DNA of 8,030 nt from Spirochaetota bacterium (GCA_017302015.1 JAFLEE010000141.1:1-8030), one strand, 5' to 3'; shown: positions 1-6,793, numbered from the stretch's first letter. The notes: generated from the letters alone by a model not told the origin. Numbers and translations: made by a program.

Positions 1-1273
1 CCCCGTTCCATAGTCCGCGCTCCCAGGAGGGCAGCGCCTCGGGTTCGCCATAGAGCTCCAATTTGATGACGGGGAAAAGAAGCTCGGGGCTCTTCTTCGG
101 GAGCCCCCGGATCGTGATCCCCCAGGCATCGGGCACGGCTTCGAGCCGGCGACCCTCGCCCAAGAGCGATGCTTTGCGCACGCGATTGGCCAGGCCGGCG
201 AGGCGCAACCAGCCGCCCTCGGGCCAGAAGCGGATGACCAGGTAGAGGGCGTCGCCGAGGCGCGTTTGGCGGCCAAAACTGAGGCTCTCGCCGACTTCGC
301 ACCCCTGGGTGCCGTAGATCGCTTCGCCGTGGATGGCGAGCCAGCGCCCGATGCGGCCGCTGCGCTCGGTGAACTCCCGGGGAAGCCGTCCCTCCCCATC
401 GGGGGCCACCCCCAGGAGCAGGTTGCGTCCCGTCGACGCGCTCTCGCACAGGAGATCGAGGATCTGGTCCGCCTCGCGCCAGCGTTCCCCCGCGCCATGG
501 CCGGGCGAACTCCAGGTCGCGGGCCAGGCGGCTTCCTCCGGGAGGCCGCCCACGCCATGGGGGTGCTCGGGCGTCCCGAAGTCGCCCAGGTTCCCGTCGT
601 CCAGATCGCGGGTCTCGGGCTGGGGCTCGGGCGGCGCCTGGTCGGGGGCGTCGCTCCAGGTGCCGAAGCGGTTATTGACCAGGAGGTGCGGTTGCAGATC
701 CCGCATCTTCCCGAGCAGCTGGGCGCCCTGCCAATCCTCGGGCGTCCAGGGCCAGGCGCCCTCGAACCGGAAGAGGTCGATGGGCCCGTAATTCGTCAGG
801 AGTTCCCCCACCTGCGCGTGCGCCATGGCGACGTAGCGGGCCCAGCCTTCCGGGTCGCGGCGCGGCCCCCGGAGGTACTCGGTATGGAGGAAGTCGGACC
901 ACGAATACTGCAGGCCGACGCGCAACCCGGCTTCGCGGAAGGCCTCGAGCCATTCCCGCACCACGTCGCGGCCCATCGCCTGGCGCGCCGTGGAGAACTC
1001 CGTGGTCGCGGTCTCGAAGAGACAGAAGCCATCCTGGCCGCGGGCGCCGAGCACGGCGTACTTGAAGCCGCCCTCCGCCGCCGCCTCGGCCCACGCGCGC
1101 GGCTTGAAATGCCCGGGGTTCCACTCGCAGGCGGCCTTGATCCAATCGATCTGCGGGATGAGTTCCCGCGCCAAGGCCTGGGCGCCGCGCCCCCACCTCG
1201 CATGGGCCCCCCAGTGGAAGAAGAGGCCGTAGCGGGCCTCCGCGAACCACCGGGCATGGGCCGCCGGGTTCAT
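1..1273 (-). CDS. GH29 (alpha-L-fucosidase) family protein with altered active-site residues, partial (3' end outside window)
   Basis: The frame is open from ATG at 1273 to the left edge: 424 codons, no stop. The protein starts directly at the barrel with no signal peptide, so it is probably cytoplasmic. GH29 landmarks occur in order: ARYGLFFHWG (residues 13-22), KYAVLGARGQDGF (71-83), a GLRVGLQYSWSDF strand (116-128), LLTNYGPIDLFRFEGAW (158-174), DFGTPE (231-236), and the C-terminal barrel segment GRNLLLGVAPDGEG followed by GEAIYGT (near 282-322). GH29 enzymes remove alpha-L-fucose by a retaining mechanism with an Asp nucleophile in a W-F-D-G type motif. Here that position reads R-F-E-G (E171), and the usual Lys-His-His-Asp-Gly reads Arg-Gly-Gln-Asp-Gly (G79, Q80). 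His20 of the FxHWG motif is kept. Family membership is well supported, but fucosidase activity is doubtful. It could be a divergent glycosidase or a non-catalytic carbohydrate-binding relative. Its ATG overlaps the TGA of the decarboxylase gene (ATGA), so translation is probably coupled. No Shine-Dalgarno site is visible. Confidence 0.82.
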   Translation of the reverse strand, partial: MNPAAHARWFAEARYGLFFHWGAHARWGRGAQALARELIPQIDWIKAACEWNPGHFKPRAWAEAAAEGGFKYAVLGARGQDGFCLFETATTEFSTARQAMGRDVVREWLEAFREAGLRVGLQYSWSDFLHTEYLRGPRRDPEGWARYVAMAHAQVGELLTNYGPIDLFRFEGAWPWTPEDWQGAQLLGKMRDLQPHLLVNNRFGTWSDAPDQAPPEPQPETRDLDDGNLGDFGTPEHPHGVGGLPEEAAWPATWSSPGHGAGERWREADQILDLLCESASTGRNLLLGVAPDGEGRLPREFTERSGRIGRWLAIHGEAIYGTQGCEVGESLSFGRQTRLGDALYLVIRFWPEGGWLRLAGLANRVRKASLLGEGRRLEAVPDAWGITIRGLPKKSPELLFPVIKLELYGEPEALPSWERGLWNG

Positions 1274-2481
1274 GCCGGCTGGTCGCCGTCGATGAAGTAG
1301 GCCTTCAAGGGGGGGAATCCGTTGAACTCCACCGAACTATAGCTCGTGGTGTAGGCCCCGGTGGAGAGGAAGAACACGTGGTCGCCCACGCTCAGGTCCC
1401 GCGGCAGGCGGTAGCGGTGGTTCTGGTAGAGGATGTCCATGCTGTCGCAGGTCGGCCCCGCCAGCACCACCTCCATGTCGGCCCGTTCCCGGGGATAATC
1501 GCGCACCACGGTCTCGGTCGCGGCCAGGCTCGAGGTGCGGTCGGTGAGGATGGGGTACTTGATCGCCTCGCCCAGGGTCTCGATGAGGCCGCCGAAGAGG
1601 CCGGCGTCGATGTAGACCCATTTGTGGATGTCGCGGCGGTTCTTCTGGCTGATGAGCACGACCTCGCTGGCGAGGATGCCCGCGTCGCCGACCATCCCGC
1701 GCCCCGGTTCGATCCAGAGTTCGGGGGGATTCTTGGGGAAATCCTCCTCGACGAAGCGCAGGATCTCGCCGGCGTAGACGTCGAGGCCGAGGGTTTCGTG
1801 GAGGTAATTGGACGGCAGCCCGCCGCCCAGGTTGATCATGGAGAGTTCGGTCCCCTTCTCGCGGCAGGCGTCGAAGAGGTAGCGGCAATGGGCGATGGAC
1901 TGGTCCCACTGGCCGATGTCGCGCTGCTGGCTGCCGACGTGGAAGGAGAGGCCCATGGGGTCGAGCCCGAGTTCGCGGGCCTCGAGGATGAGGGTGAAGA
2001 GCACGTCGGGGTGGGCCCCGAACTTCTTCGACAGCGGCCAATCGGCCCCCGAGCCCTCGGTGATGATGCGGAAGAAGATGCGGCTGCCCGGCGCGGCGCG
2101 GGCGATCTTGCGCATGTCCTCGTCGCTATCGCTGGCGTAATAGCGCACGCCCCGCTCGTAGGCGTAGGCGATGTCCTTCTCCTTCTTGATCGTGTTGCCG
2201 TAGCTGATGCGCGCCGGCGGCACGCTGAGGCCGAGGAGCCGGTCGAGCTCGTAGATCGAGGCGATGTCGAAATAGGCGCCCAGGTCGCGCAGCAGGCCGA
2301 GCACCTGGACCGCGGGGTTGGCCTTGACCGAATAGTAGATCTTGACGCCGGGGAAGACCCTCTGGAGTTCCAGGTAGCGGCGGCGGATATCCGCCAGGTT
2401 CACCATGAGGAAGGGCGTGGGCACCGTGGCGAGCAGCTTCTCCAGGTGGGGCCACTCGGGGAGTTCTTGCGGCGCGCCCAT
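1270..2481 (-). CDS. Ornithine/lysine decarboxylase-type PLP enzyme (fold type III)
   Basis: A 403-residue alanine-racemase-fold decarboxylase of the ornithine/diaminopimelate/arginine decarboxylase superfamily. It most resembles bacterial ornithine (or ornithine/lysine) decarboxylases that make putrescine or cadaverine in the cytoplasm. Visible functional residues are the PLP lysine in YYSVKANP (K53), HVGSQ (H181), the phosphate-binding LGGG (218-221), EPGRG (258-262), and GPTCDSMD with the catalytic Cys345 and substrate-contacting Asp346. GAYTTSYSSVEFNGFPP (375-391) carries the C-terminal Tyr. The CDSxD form points to ornithine/lysine decarboxylase, since LysA proteins usually have CES. The segment YIDAGLFGGLIET is of the bacterial ODC type (family typically DIGKFGG, from memory), so the I-to-A and K-to-L changes leave the exact substrate open. 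The length is normal for the family. The ATG overlaps the upstream gene's stop by one base (TGATG), and GAGGA lies about 10 bases upstream. Its own stop overlaps the GH29-like start. Carboxynorspermidine decarboxylase is a less likely alternative. Confidence 0.88.
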   Translation of the reverse strand: MGAPQELPEWPHLEKLLATVPTPFLMVNLADIRRRYLELQRVFPGVKIYYSVKANPAVQVLGLLRDLGAYFDIASIYELDRLLGLSVPPARISYGNTIKKEKDIAYAYERGVRYYASDSDEDMRKIARAAPGSRIFFRIITEGSGADWPLSKKFGAHPDVLFTLILEARELGLDPMGLSFHVGSQQRDIGQWDQSIAHCRYLFDACREKGTELSMINLGGGLPSNYLHETLGLDVYAGEILRFVEEDFPKNPPELWIEPGRGMVGDAGILASEVVLISQKNRRDIHKWVYIDAGLFGGLIETLGEAIKYPILTDRTSSLAATETVVRDYPRERADMEVVLAGPTCDSMDILYQNHRYRLPRDLSVGDHVFFLSTGAYTTSYSSVEFNGFPPLKAYFIDGDQPA

Positions 2482-2957
2482 CAGGGTGCCGTCCTCAGGT
2501 CGGTGGCGCGGCGGGCGAGGAAGCGCTCGTACTCGCGCAGCCGGGCCAGGTGCTCCTCGTCCTCCAGGGCCCCGCGCTGCTCGGCGACCTTGGCGTGGGC
2601 CGTGGCCGAGTCGAGTTCCAGGTACTTCATCAGCACGGCCGTGCAGACGAGGCCGCTATGGCTGATGCCCGCGGCGCAATTGACGTTCACCGCCTCCTTC
2701 TTGCGCAGGTGCACGATGATCTGGTCGACGATGCGGTCGAGCATGTCGAGGGACGGCGCCTCGAAATCGGTGATCTTCAGGTGGTAGGTGAGGAACTCCT
2801 CCCCCCAATCGGCCGGGAGGTCCAGCCGCTTGTACAGGGAGAGCAGCACGCGGATATTGTTCTCGCGGTAGAGCTGCAGGTAGTCCTGGATGCGGCGGTT
2901 CTTGCCGGGTTGGGACGACGCGGAGAGCAGGTCGTCGAGTACGAAGCAGAAATTCAT
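2481..2957 (-). CDS. Dual-specificity/tyrosine phosphatase-like protein lacking the P-loop arginine
   Basis: A 158-residue protein with the outline of a small cysteine-based dual-specificity phosphatase. The N-terminal part has a VLLSLYKRLDLP segment. A general-acid-loop-like ITDFEAPS follows (D64), then the signature strand and loop VNVNCAAGISHSG, and an alpha-helical tail with AVLMKYLELDSATAHAKV. Active family members have HCxxGxxR. Here the nucleophile Cys94 is kept, but His is replaced by Asn93 (AAT) and the invariant phosphate-binding Arg by His100 (CAT at 2658-2660). Loss of that Arg normally abolishes or severely cripples catalysis, so it may be a phosphoprotein-binding pseudophosphatase or have unusual chemistry. 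The ATG at 2957 was chosen because GGAGG (2963-2967) sits 5 bases upstream. A longer in-frame TTG start at 2969 would overlap that site. The gene begins 13 bases after dnaB, and its stop overlaps the decarboxylase start. The family call is good; function and substrate are unknown. Confidence 0.75.
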   Translation of the reverse strand: MNFCFVLDDLLSASSQPGKNRRIQDYLQLYRENNIRVLLSLYKRLDLPADWGEEFLTYHLKITDFEAPSLDMLDRIVDQIIVHLRKKEAVNVNCAAGISHSGLVCTAVLMKYLELDSATAHAKVAEQRGALEDEEHLARLREYERFLARRATDLRTAP

Positions 2958-2962
2958 GCGTT

Positions 2963-2967
2963 CCTCC
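2963..2967 (-). promoter_or_regulatory. Ribosome binding site of the phosphatase-like gene
   Basis: GGAGG on the minus strand lies 5 bases before ATG at 2957, in the 13-base gap after the dnaB stop. It fixes the start at 2957 rather than the in-frame TTG at 2969. Confidence 0.75.
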
Positions 2968-2970
2968 AAT

Positions 2971-4365
2971 TCATTCGTGGGTCTGCGGGGTGTAGTTCTG
3001 GAAGCGGGTGAAGCGTTTCTCGAACCAGAGGTCGACCTTGACGTCGTTCTGTCCGTGGCGGTTCTTGGCGATGGTGAGGTGGCGCAGGTCGCCCGAGCCG
3101 TCGGGGGGCGGTTCCCCCTCGCGCGCCTGCTCCTCCTCTTTGTAGAGGAAGAGCACGAGGTCGGCGTCCTGCTCGATGGCGCCTGATTCGCGGATGTCGG
3201 AGAGCTGGGGCTTGCGGTCGCCCCCGGCGCGGCTCTCGATGTTGCGGTTGAGCTGGGTGAGGGCCACCACGGGGATCTTGAGGCTGCGGGCCACCTGCTT
3301 CAGGCCGCGCGACACCTCGGCGATGAACTCCTGCCGGTTGGCCGTGCCCTTCACCGCGCCCGTGTTCATGAGCTGCAGGTAGTCGAGGATGAGGAGTTGG
3401 ACCCCGAACTGCTTCACCATGCGCCGCGCCTTGCTGGTGAGTTCGGAGAAGGTGAGGGCCGAGTTGTCGTCGATGTAGATGGGCGCCAGGCTCAGGCGCT
3501 CGACGCCCGCCATGATGGCCGGCCAATCGCGCTCGACGATGCCCGCGAGGTGGAACTTCTCGCTGGGGATGCGCGAGATGCTCGAGAGCATGCGCAGGCT
3601 GAGCTCGCTGGCGCCCATCTCCAGCGAAAAGATGCCCACCGGCACGGGCTTCTCTCGGTAGATGCACATATTCTCGACCATGGAGAGGACCAGCGAAGTC
3701 TTGCCCATGCCCGGCCGGGCGCCGATGATGATGAGGTTGCCCTTCTGAAGGCCGCCGATGACCTGGTCGAGGCCGCGGAACCCCGTGGGGATGCCCATCT
3801 GGCCCTTGTTGCGGTAGGCCTCCTCGATATAGTTCACCGTCTCCTGCAGGGCCTCGCGGATATGGGTGATCTCGCGACTATCGCGGTTCTTGCTCAGGTC
3901 GAAGACGGCCTCGAGGCTCTTGTCGAGGGCCTCGGGGATGGCGGTCTCGGGGTCGGTGGCCCAGCCCTTGATGCGGTCGCCGCAGTCCATCAGCCGCCGC
4001 TGCAGCGATTTCTCCGAGACGATGCCGAGGTAATGGGAGAAGTGGGCCGTGGTCGGCACGCTGTCGACCAGGCTGTTCATGAACTCGACCCCGCCGGCCT
4101 TGGCCAGGAGGTTTCGGGTCTTCAGGTGGTTGGTGACGGTGATGAGGTCGGCGGGCCCCGTCTCCGCGATCCCCCGGCATTCCCGGATGGCCTCGAGGAT
4201 GACGCGGTGGCGCCCGTCGAAGAAATCCTCGGGGGAGAGCAGGCCCAGGAGTTCCCCCGCGAGCTCGTTCTTGAGGAAGATGGAGCCCAGGCAGGCGGTC
4301 TCCGCCTCCGGGCTCCAGGGTTGACGGAGGGCGGGCCGCCCCCCGGCGTCGTCGGGTTGGGCCAT
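2971..4365 (-). CDS. dnaB: Replicative DNA helicase DnaB
   Basis: A 464-residue hexameric replicative helicase that unwinds DNA 5' to 3' ahead of the replisome. The N-terminal DnaB domain spans about residues 17-120, including EAETACLGSIFLKN and LAKAGGVEF. A linker leads to the RecA-like C-terminal domain from about 190 (GIPTGFRGLDQVIGGL). Walker A is GARPGMGKTS (215-224, K222). The catalytic Glu lies in SLEMG (E249), Walker B in LLILDYLQLM (D328), a QLNRNIESR segment at 371-379, and the arginine-finger region in AKNRHG (R436). The length is normal and no intein interrupts the P-loop. The ATG at 4365 lies 7 bases after the rplI stop and has no obvious Shine-Dalgarno site, so coupling to rplI translation is likely. 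The rplI-dnaB order is a widely conserved neighbourhood. Confidence 0.97.
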   Translation of the reverse strand: MAQPDDAGGRPALRQPWSPEAETACLGSIFLKNELAGELLGLLSPEDFFDGRHRVILEAIRECRGIAETGPADLITVTNHLKTRNLLAKAGGVEFMNSLVDSVPTTAHFSHYLGIVSEKSLQRRLMDCGDRIKGWATDPETAIPEALDKSLEAVFDLSKNRDSREITHIREALQETVNYIEEAYRNKGQMGIPTGFRGLDQVIGGLQKGNLIIIGARPGMGKTSLVLSMVENMCIYREKPVPVGIFSLEMGASELSLRMLSSISRIPSEKFHLAGIVERDWPAIMAGVERLSLAPIYIDDNSALTFSELTSKARRMVKQFGVQLLILDYLQLMNTGAVKGTANRQEFIAEVSRGLKQVARSLKIPVVALTQLNRNIESRAGGDRKPQLSDIRESGAIEQDADLVLFLYKEEEQAREGEPPPDGSGDLRHLTIAKNRHGQNDVKVDLWFEKRFTRFQNYTPQTHE

Positions 4366-4372
4366 GGAGGCG

Positions 4373-4825
4373 TCAGCCCCCCGCCACGACCTCGAAGGAG
4401 AGTTCGGCGCGGAAGTCCTTGGCCAATTGGAGCTTGGCCGTGTAGGTCCCCAGCACCTTGATGTGGTCGCGGATGGTGATGAGCTTCTTGTCGACCTCGA
4501 TGCCGGCCTGCGCCTTGAGGGCGTCGGCGACCTGCTGGTTGGTCACCGTGCCGAAGAGCTTGCCGTCTTCGCCGGTGCGCACGGCGAGCTTCAGCTCCGT
4601 CACGGCCTTCACCTTCTCGAGGAGGGTCTGGTATTCGGCGCGTTTGGCCTCGATGAGCTTCTCGAACTCGCCGCGCTGCTTCTCGAGGATCGCCAGGCTG
4701 GAGGGCGTCTCCCGCACGGCCAAGCCGCGGGGCAGGAGGAAATTGCGGGCGTAGCCGTTCTTCACCTTGACCAATTCACCGGGGTTGCCGAGGTTGGGCA
4801 CTTCTTTGACGAGGATGACGTTCAT
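4373..4825 (-). CDS. rplI: 50S ribosomal protein L9 (bL9)
   Basis: A 150-residue bL9, the usual length, which binds 23S rRNA domain V near the L1 stalk. The N-terminal domain carries the family signature spread over residues 13-37 (GNPGELVKVKNGYARNFLLP, then RGLAV). The long connecting helix covers about 41-77 and is charged (EKQRGEFEKLIEAKRAEY). The C-terminal domain contains GKLFGTVTNQQVADAL (88-103) and DHIKVLGTY. A clear AAGGAG (4832-4837) lies 6 bases upstream of ATG 4825. The gene sits between the YybS-like membrane protein gene and dnaB in the standard order. Confidence 0.97.
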   Translation of the reverse strand: MNVILVKEVPNLGNPGELVKVKNGYARNFLLPRGLAVRETPSSLAILEKQRGEFEKLIEAKRAEYQTLLEKVKAVTELKLAVRTGEDGKLFGTVTNQQVADALKAQAGIEVDKKLITIRDHIKVLGTYTAKLQLAKDFRAELSFEVVAGG

Positions 4826-4843
4826 GGGGAACTCCTTAAAGAT

Positions 4844-5806
4844 CTAAAGGCGACGATAATTGAGCCAAGGGTCGAACAGGCCGAAACCGAGCAGGGCGGT
4901 GAGGACGACGAGCCAGACGGCGGGGGCGAAGGCGCCCGCGAGGAGCACGAGGCCGAGCACGACCCACAGGGGCCACGGCCCCCGGCCGAGGCGGTGGAAG
5001 AAATGGGACACCACGCCGGCCCCCTGGAAGAGGTAGATGAAGCCGCAGAGCAGGAGGACGTGGACGGCGAGGGGCCTCCAGGCCGCGAGGGCGGGCTGCC
5101 AATGGGCGAAGAGCACCACCGCCCAGGCGGCGATGACGGGCGCCATGAGCAGGCGGGGCGTCTGCAGGTAGCGTAGGCGGGAGGACTCGGGGAAACGGTC
5201 GGGATGGAAGAGGCGGAGATAGATCACGGAGCAGGCGTAGAACATGACCCAGGCGTCCATCACGCGCAGGGCCCAGAAATAATCGGTGGAGAGTTTGAAG
5301 ACGTCGAGGGCGGCCTTGGCGTCGTCGGGCTTCAGGCGCCCGGATTGCTGGAGGGTCGATTCGAAGAGCGACTTGGCCTGGCCCGGCAGGGCGGTCCAGA
5401 GGTCGAGGCCGAGGAACGACTTTCCGTAGGCCCAGGCGATGGCGTCGCAGCCCAGCACCACGGCCCCGGCGACGGCGACCCAGCCGAAATAACTGCGCAC
5501 CCGTGGGAGGATCCACCAGCCGACGAGCAGGGCCAGCGGCGCGGCCAAGACCATCTGGTAGGTGGCGAGCACGCCCAGGGGCGTGGTCTTGGTGAGGAAA
5601 TAGGGGCAGACCGCGAGGTGGAGCACCGCGTAGGCCGCCCCGACGAGGGCCGCCGCGGAGGCGCCGACGGTATAGACCTCGCGGAGATTATAGGCCAGGA
5701 GGAAGGCCGCGGCCACGTTGAACTGGAGGCCCAGGAGCGACAGGGCGAAGCAGACCCCGAGGGTCAGGAGGAACCGGGGTTGGCGCACCAGCGCGGAGAG
5801 CTCCAT
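4844..5806 (-). CDS. YybS-like (DUF2232) multipass membrane protein
   Basis: A 320-residue integral membrane protein with about seven or eight hydrophobic segments. They lie near residues 12-38, 47-70, 78-100, 107-127, 180-200, 218-235, 246-263 and 279-309. A polar, soluble loop at about 140-175 (QAKSLFESTLQQSGRLKPDD) interrupts them. The C-terminal end fits the DUF2232/YybS pattern: LFQGAGVVSHFF (259-270), a hydrophobic stretch, then LGFGLFDPWLNYRRL. Position supports this too, since YybS-like genes commonly lie between ssb/rpsR and rplI. The molecular function of the family is not established. The start at 5806 is the only plausible ATG, but the 15 bases between it and the ssb stop are C-rich (a run of seven C) and offer no Shine-Dalgarno site. 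Expression may depend on coupling to ssb. The family call is moderately sure, membrane location very sure. Confidence 0.78.
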   Translation of the reverse strand: MELSALVRQPRFLLTLGVCFALSLLGLQFNVAAAFLLAYNLREVYTVGASAAALVGAAYAVLHLAVCPYFLTKTTPLGVLATYQMVLAAPLALLVGWWILPRVRSYFGWVAVAGAVVLGCDAIAWAYGKSFLGLDLWTALPGQAKSLFESTLQQSGRLKPDDAKAALDVFKLSTDYFWALRVMDAWVMFYACSVIYLRLFHPDRFPESSRLRYLQTPRLLMAPVIAAWAVVLFAHWQPALAAWRPLAVHVLLLCGFIYLFQGAGVVSHFFHRLGRGPWPLWVVLGLVLLAGAFAPAVWLVVLTALLGFGLFDPWLNYRRL

Positions 5807-5821
5807 GGGCGGGGGGGCGGT

Positions 5822-6331
5822 TTAGAAAGGCACTTCGTCGTCGCTGCCCGGGGGCGGGGCGTCGTCGAAGTGCTTCTCAAAAACGATATCGTCTTGGTTG
5901 CCGTGGGCGCCCTGGGCGGGCGCCGAGGGGCGCCGGGGATAGGAACGCGGCGCGCCGCCGCCCTCGCTGCCGGCCTCTTGGCCGTAGGCGCCGCCGCCCT
6001 CGCCCTGGCCCCGGGGCGAGCCCAGGAATTGGACGCTGGAGGCGATGATGTTCACCACGGAGCGGTTCTGCCCCGTCGTCTTGTCGACGAACTTGTTCTG
6101 CTTGAGCTTGCCCTCGATGGCGACCTGGCTGCCCTTGCGGACGACCTGGTGCACGACCTCGGCGGTCTTGTTCCAGGCGACGACATCGAAGAAATTGACG
6201 TCGCCCTCCTGGTTGCCGCGGTTATTGGCGATGGAGAAGCGGCACATGGGCGTGTTATTCTGGGTGTACGACAATTCGGGGTCGCGGGTGAGGCGACCGA
6301 CGATCATGATGACGTTGAGATCCCAAGGCAT
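5822..6331 (-). CDS. ssb: Single-stranded DNA-binding protein SSB
   Basis: A 169-residue SSB, which coats single-stranded DNA in replication and repair and recruits partner proteins. The OB fold spans about 1-104, with NVIMIVGRLTRDPEL at the N terminus, NFFDVVAWNKTAEVV (46-60), KGSQVAIEGKLKQNKF (66-81) and the final strand SSVQFLG. A Gly/Pro/Ala-rich flexible linker (about 105-160) leads to the acidic tail DDEVPF, a standard variant of the DDDIPF partner-binding tip. The full-length tail shows the gene is intact. It starts 21 bases after the rpsF stop with no clear Shine-Dalgarno site. The gene that normally follows, rpsR, is missing. Confidence 0.96.
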   Translation of the reverse strand: MPWDLNVIMIVGRLTRDPELSYTQNNTPMCRFSIANNRGNQEGDVNFFDVVAWNKTAEVVHQVVRKGSQVAIEGKLKQNKFVDKTTGQNRSVVNIIASSVQFLGSPRGQGEGGGAYGQEAGSEGGGAPRSYPRRPSAPAQGAHGNQDDIVFEKHFDDAPPPGSDDEVPF

Positions 6332-6352
6332 GGCGTCGCTCGAGGCGGTTTC

Positions 6353-6685
6353 TTAGACCGTGGCCGGGGCGGCCTCGCCCTTGGGCTCGAAGCGCCGTTT
6401 CTTGAATTCCTGCTTGATGAAAAGGTACTTCAGGACGTCTTCGTAGAGGCGCAGTTCGGAATCGAGCACCTTGATGGCCTGCCCATCGACCTTCATGCGG
6501 AAGTAATAGTAGCGCCCGTCTTTGTGGCGCTTGACCTCGTAGGCCAGTTTCTTCACGCCGCCGTCGGTCTCGGAGAGGACTTCGACGCCCTTTTCCGTGA
6601 ACAGCGCTTTGATCTTCTCGAGGGATGCTTTGAACATCGCCTCATTGGCGTCGAGGACGAACGCCACTTCGTATTCATTGATCAC
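6353..6685 (-). CDS. rpsF: 30S ribosomal protein S6 (bS6)
   Basis: A 110-residue bS6 with the ferredoxin-like fold. The first strand is NEYEVAFVLDAN, then come a helix and the strand KKLAYEVKRHKDGRYYYFRM, a family hallmark. The last core segment is LDSELRLYEDVLKYLFIK, followed by a short basic/Ala-rich tail. S6 normally binds 16S rRNA as a dimer with S18. The start is GTG at 6685, with AGGGAGG (6692-6698) 6 bases upstream and no in-frame ATG close by. It is the first gene of the leftward operon, about 70 bases downstream of a strong-looking extended -10 promoter. Confidence 0.96.
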   Translation of the reverse strand: MINEYEVAFVLDANEAMFKASLEKIKALFTEKGVEVLSETDGGVKKLAYEVKRHKDGRYYYFRMKVDGQAIKVLDSELRLYEDVLKYLFIKQEFKKRRFEPKGEAAPATV

Positions 6686-6691
6686 CGGGAG

Positions 6692-6698
6692 CCTCCCT
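6692..6698 (-). promoter_or_regulatory. Ribosome binding site of rpsF
   Basis: AGGGAGG on the minus strand lies 6 bases before the GTG at 6685 and fixes this non-ATG start. The core GGGAGG is the exact reverse complement of CCTCCC at 6754-6759 on the same strand, close to the predicted transcript 5' end. The site could therefore be masked in the leader if transcription starts early enough. Confidence 0.75.
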
Positions 6699-6762
6699 TA
6701 TGGTCGTATGTCTGCGCGCTTGGTTGATTTTTTGCGGGCAGAAAGGTGGTTTTGGGAGGGGA

Positions 6763-6793
6763 ATTATACCATTTGGACCCCCTGGGATGTCTT
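6763..6793 (-). promoter_or_regulatory. Predicted promoter of the rpsF-ssb-rplI-dnaB operon
   Basis: Minus strand TGGTATAAT contains a perfect -10 (TATAAT, 6763-6768) with the extended -10 TGN element. AAGACA (6788-6793, four of six matches to TTGACA) is a possible -35 at a long 19-base spacing. An A-tract (6792-6800) lies upstream, like an UP element. Transcription would start near 6756, giving a leader of about 70 bases before rpsF. This is a consensus match only. Confidence 0.65.

Noticed and set aside
672-1257. Minus-strand frames of 192 and 153 codons inside the GH29 region
   Set aside because: Both are Arg/Gly/Pro-rich shadows. The true frame is the one starting at 1273, whose translation carries the GH29 motifs in order and stays open to the window edge.
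1378-2787. A 469-codon open frame on the plus strand opposite the decarboxylase and phosphatase-like genes
   Set aside because: It is antisense to the real coding frames and its translation is biased and motif-free. Similar shadows occur opposite dnaB (3397-4461) and GH29 (266-1300).
5204-6727. A 507-codon open frame on the plus strand across the membrane protein gene, ssb and rpsF
   Set aside because: It runs antisense to three confidently identified genes. Its product is a low-complexity Gly/Asp/Glu/Val/Ala sequence typical of the shadow frame in GC-rich coding DNA, and no family motif is visible.
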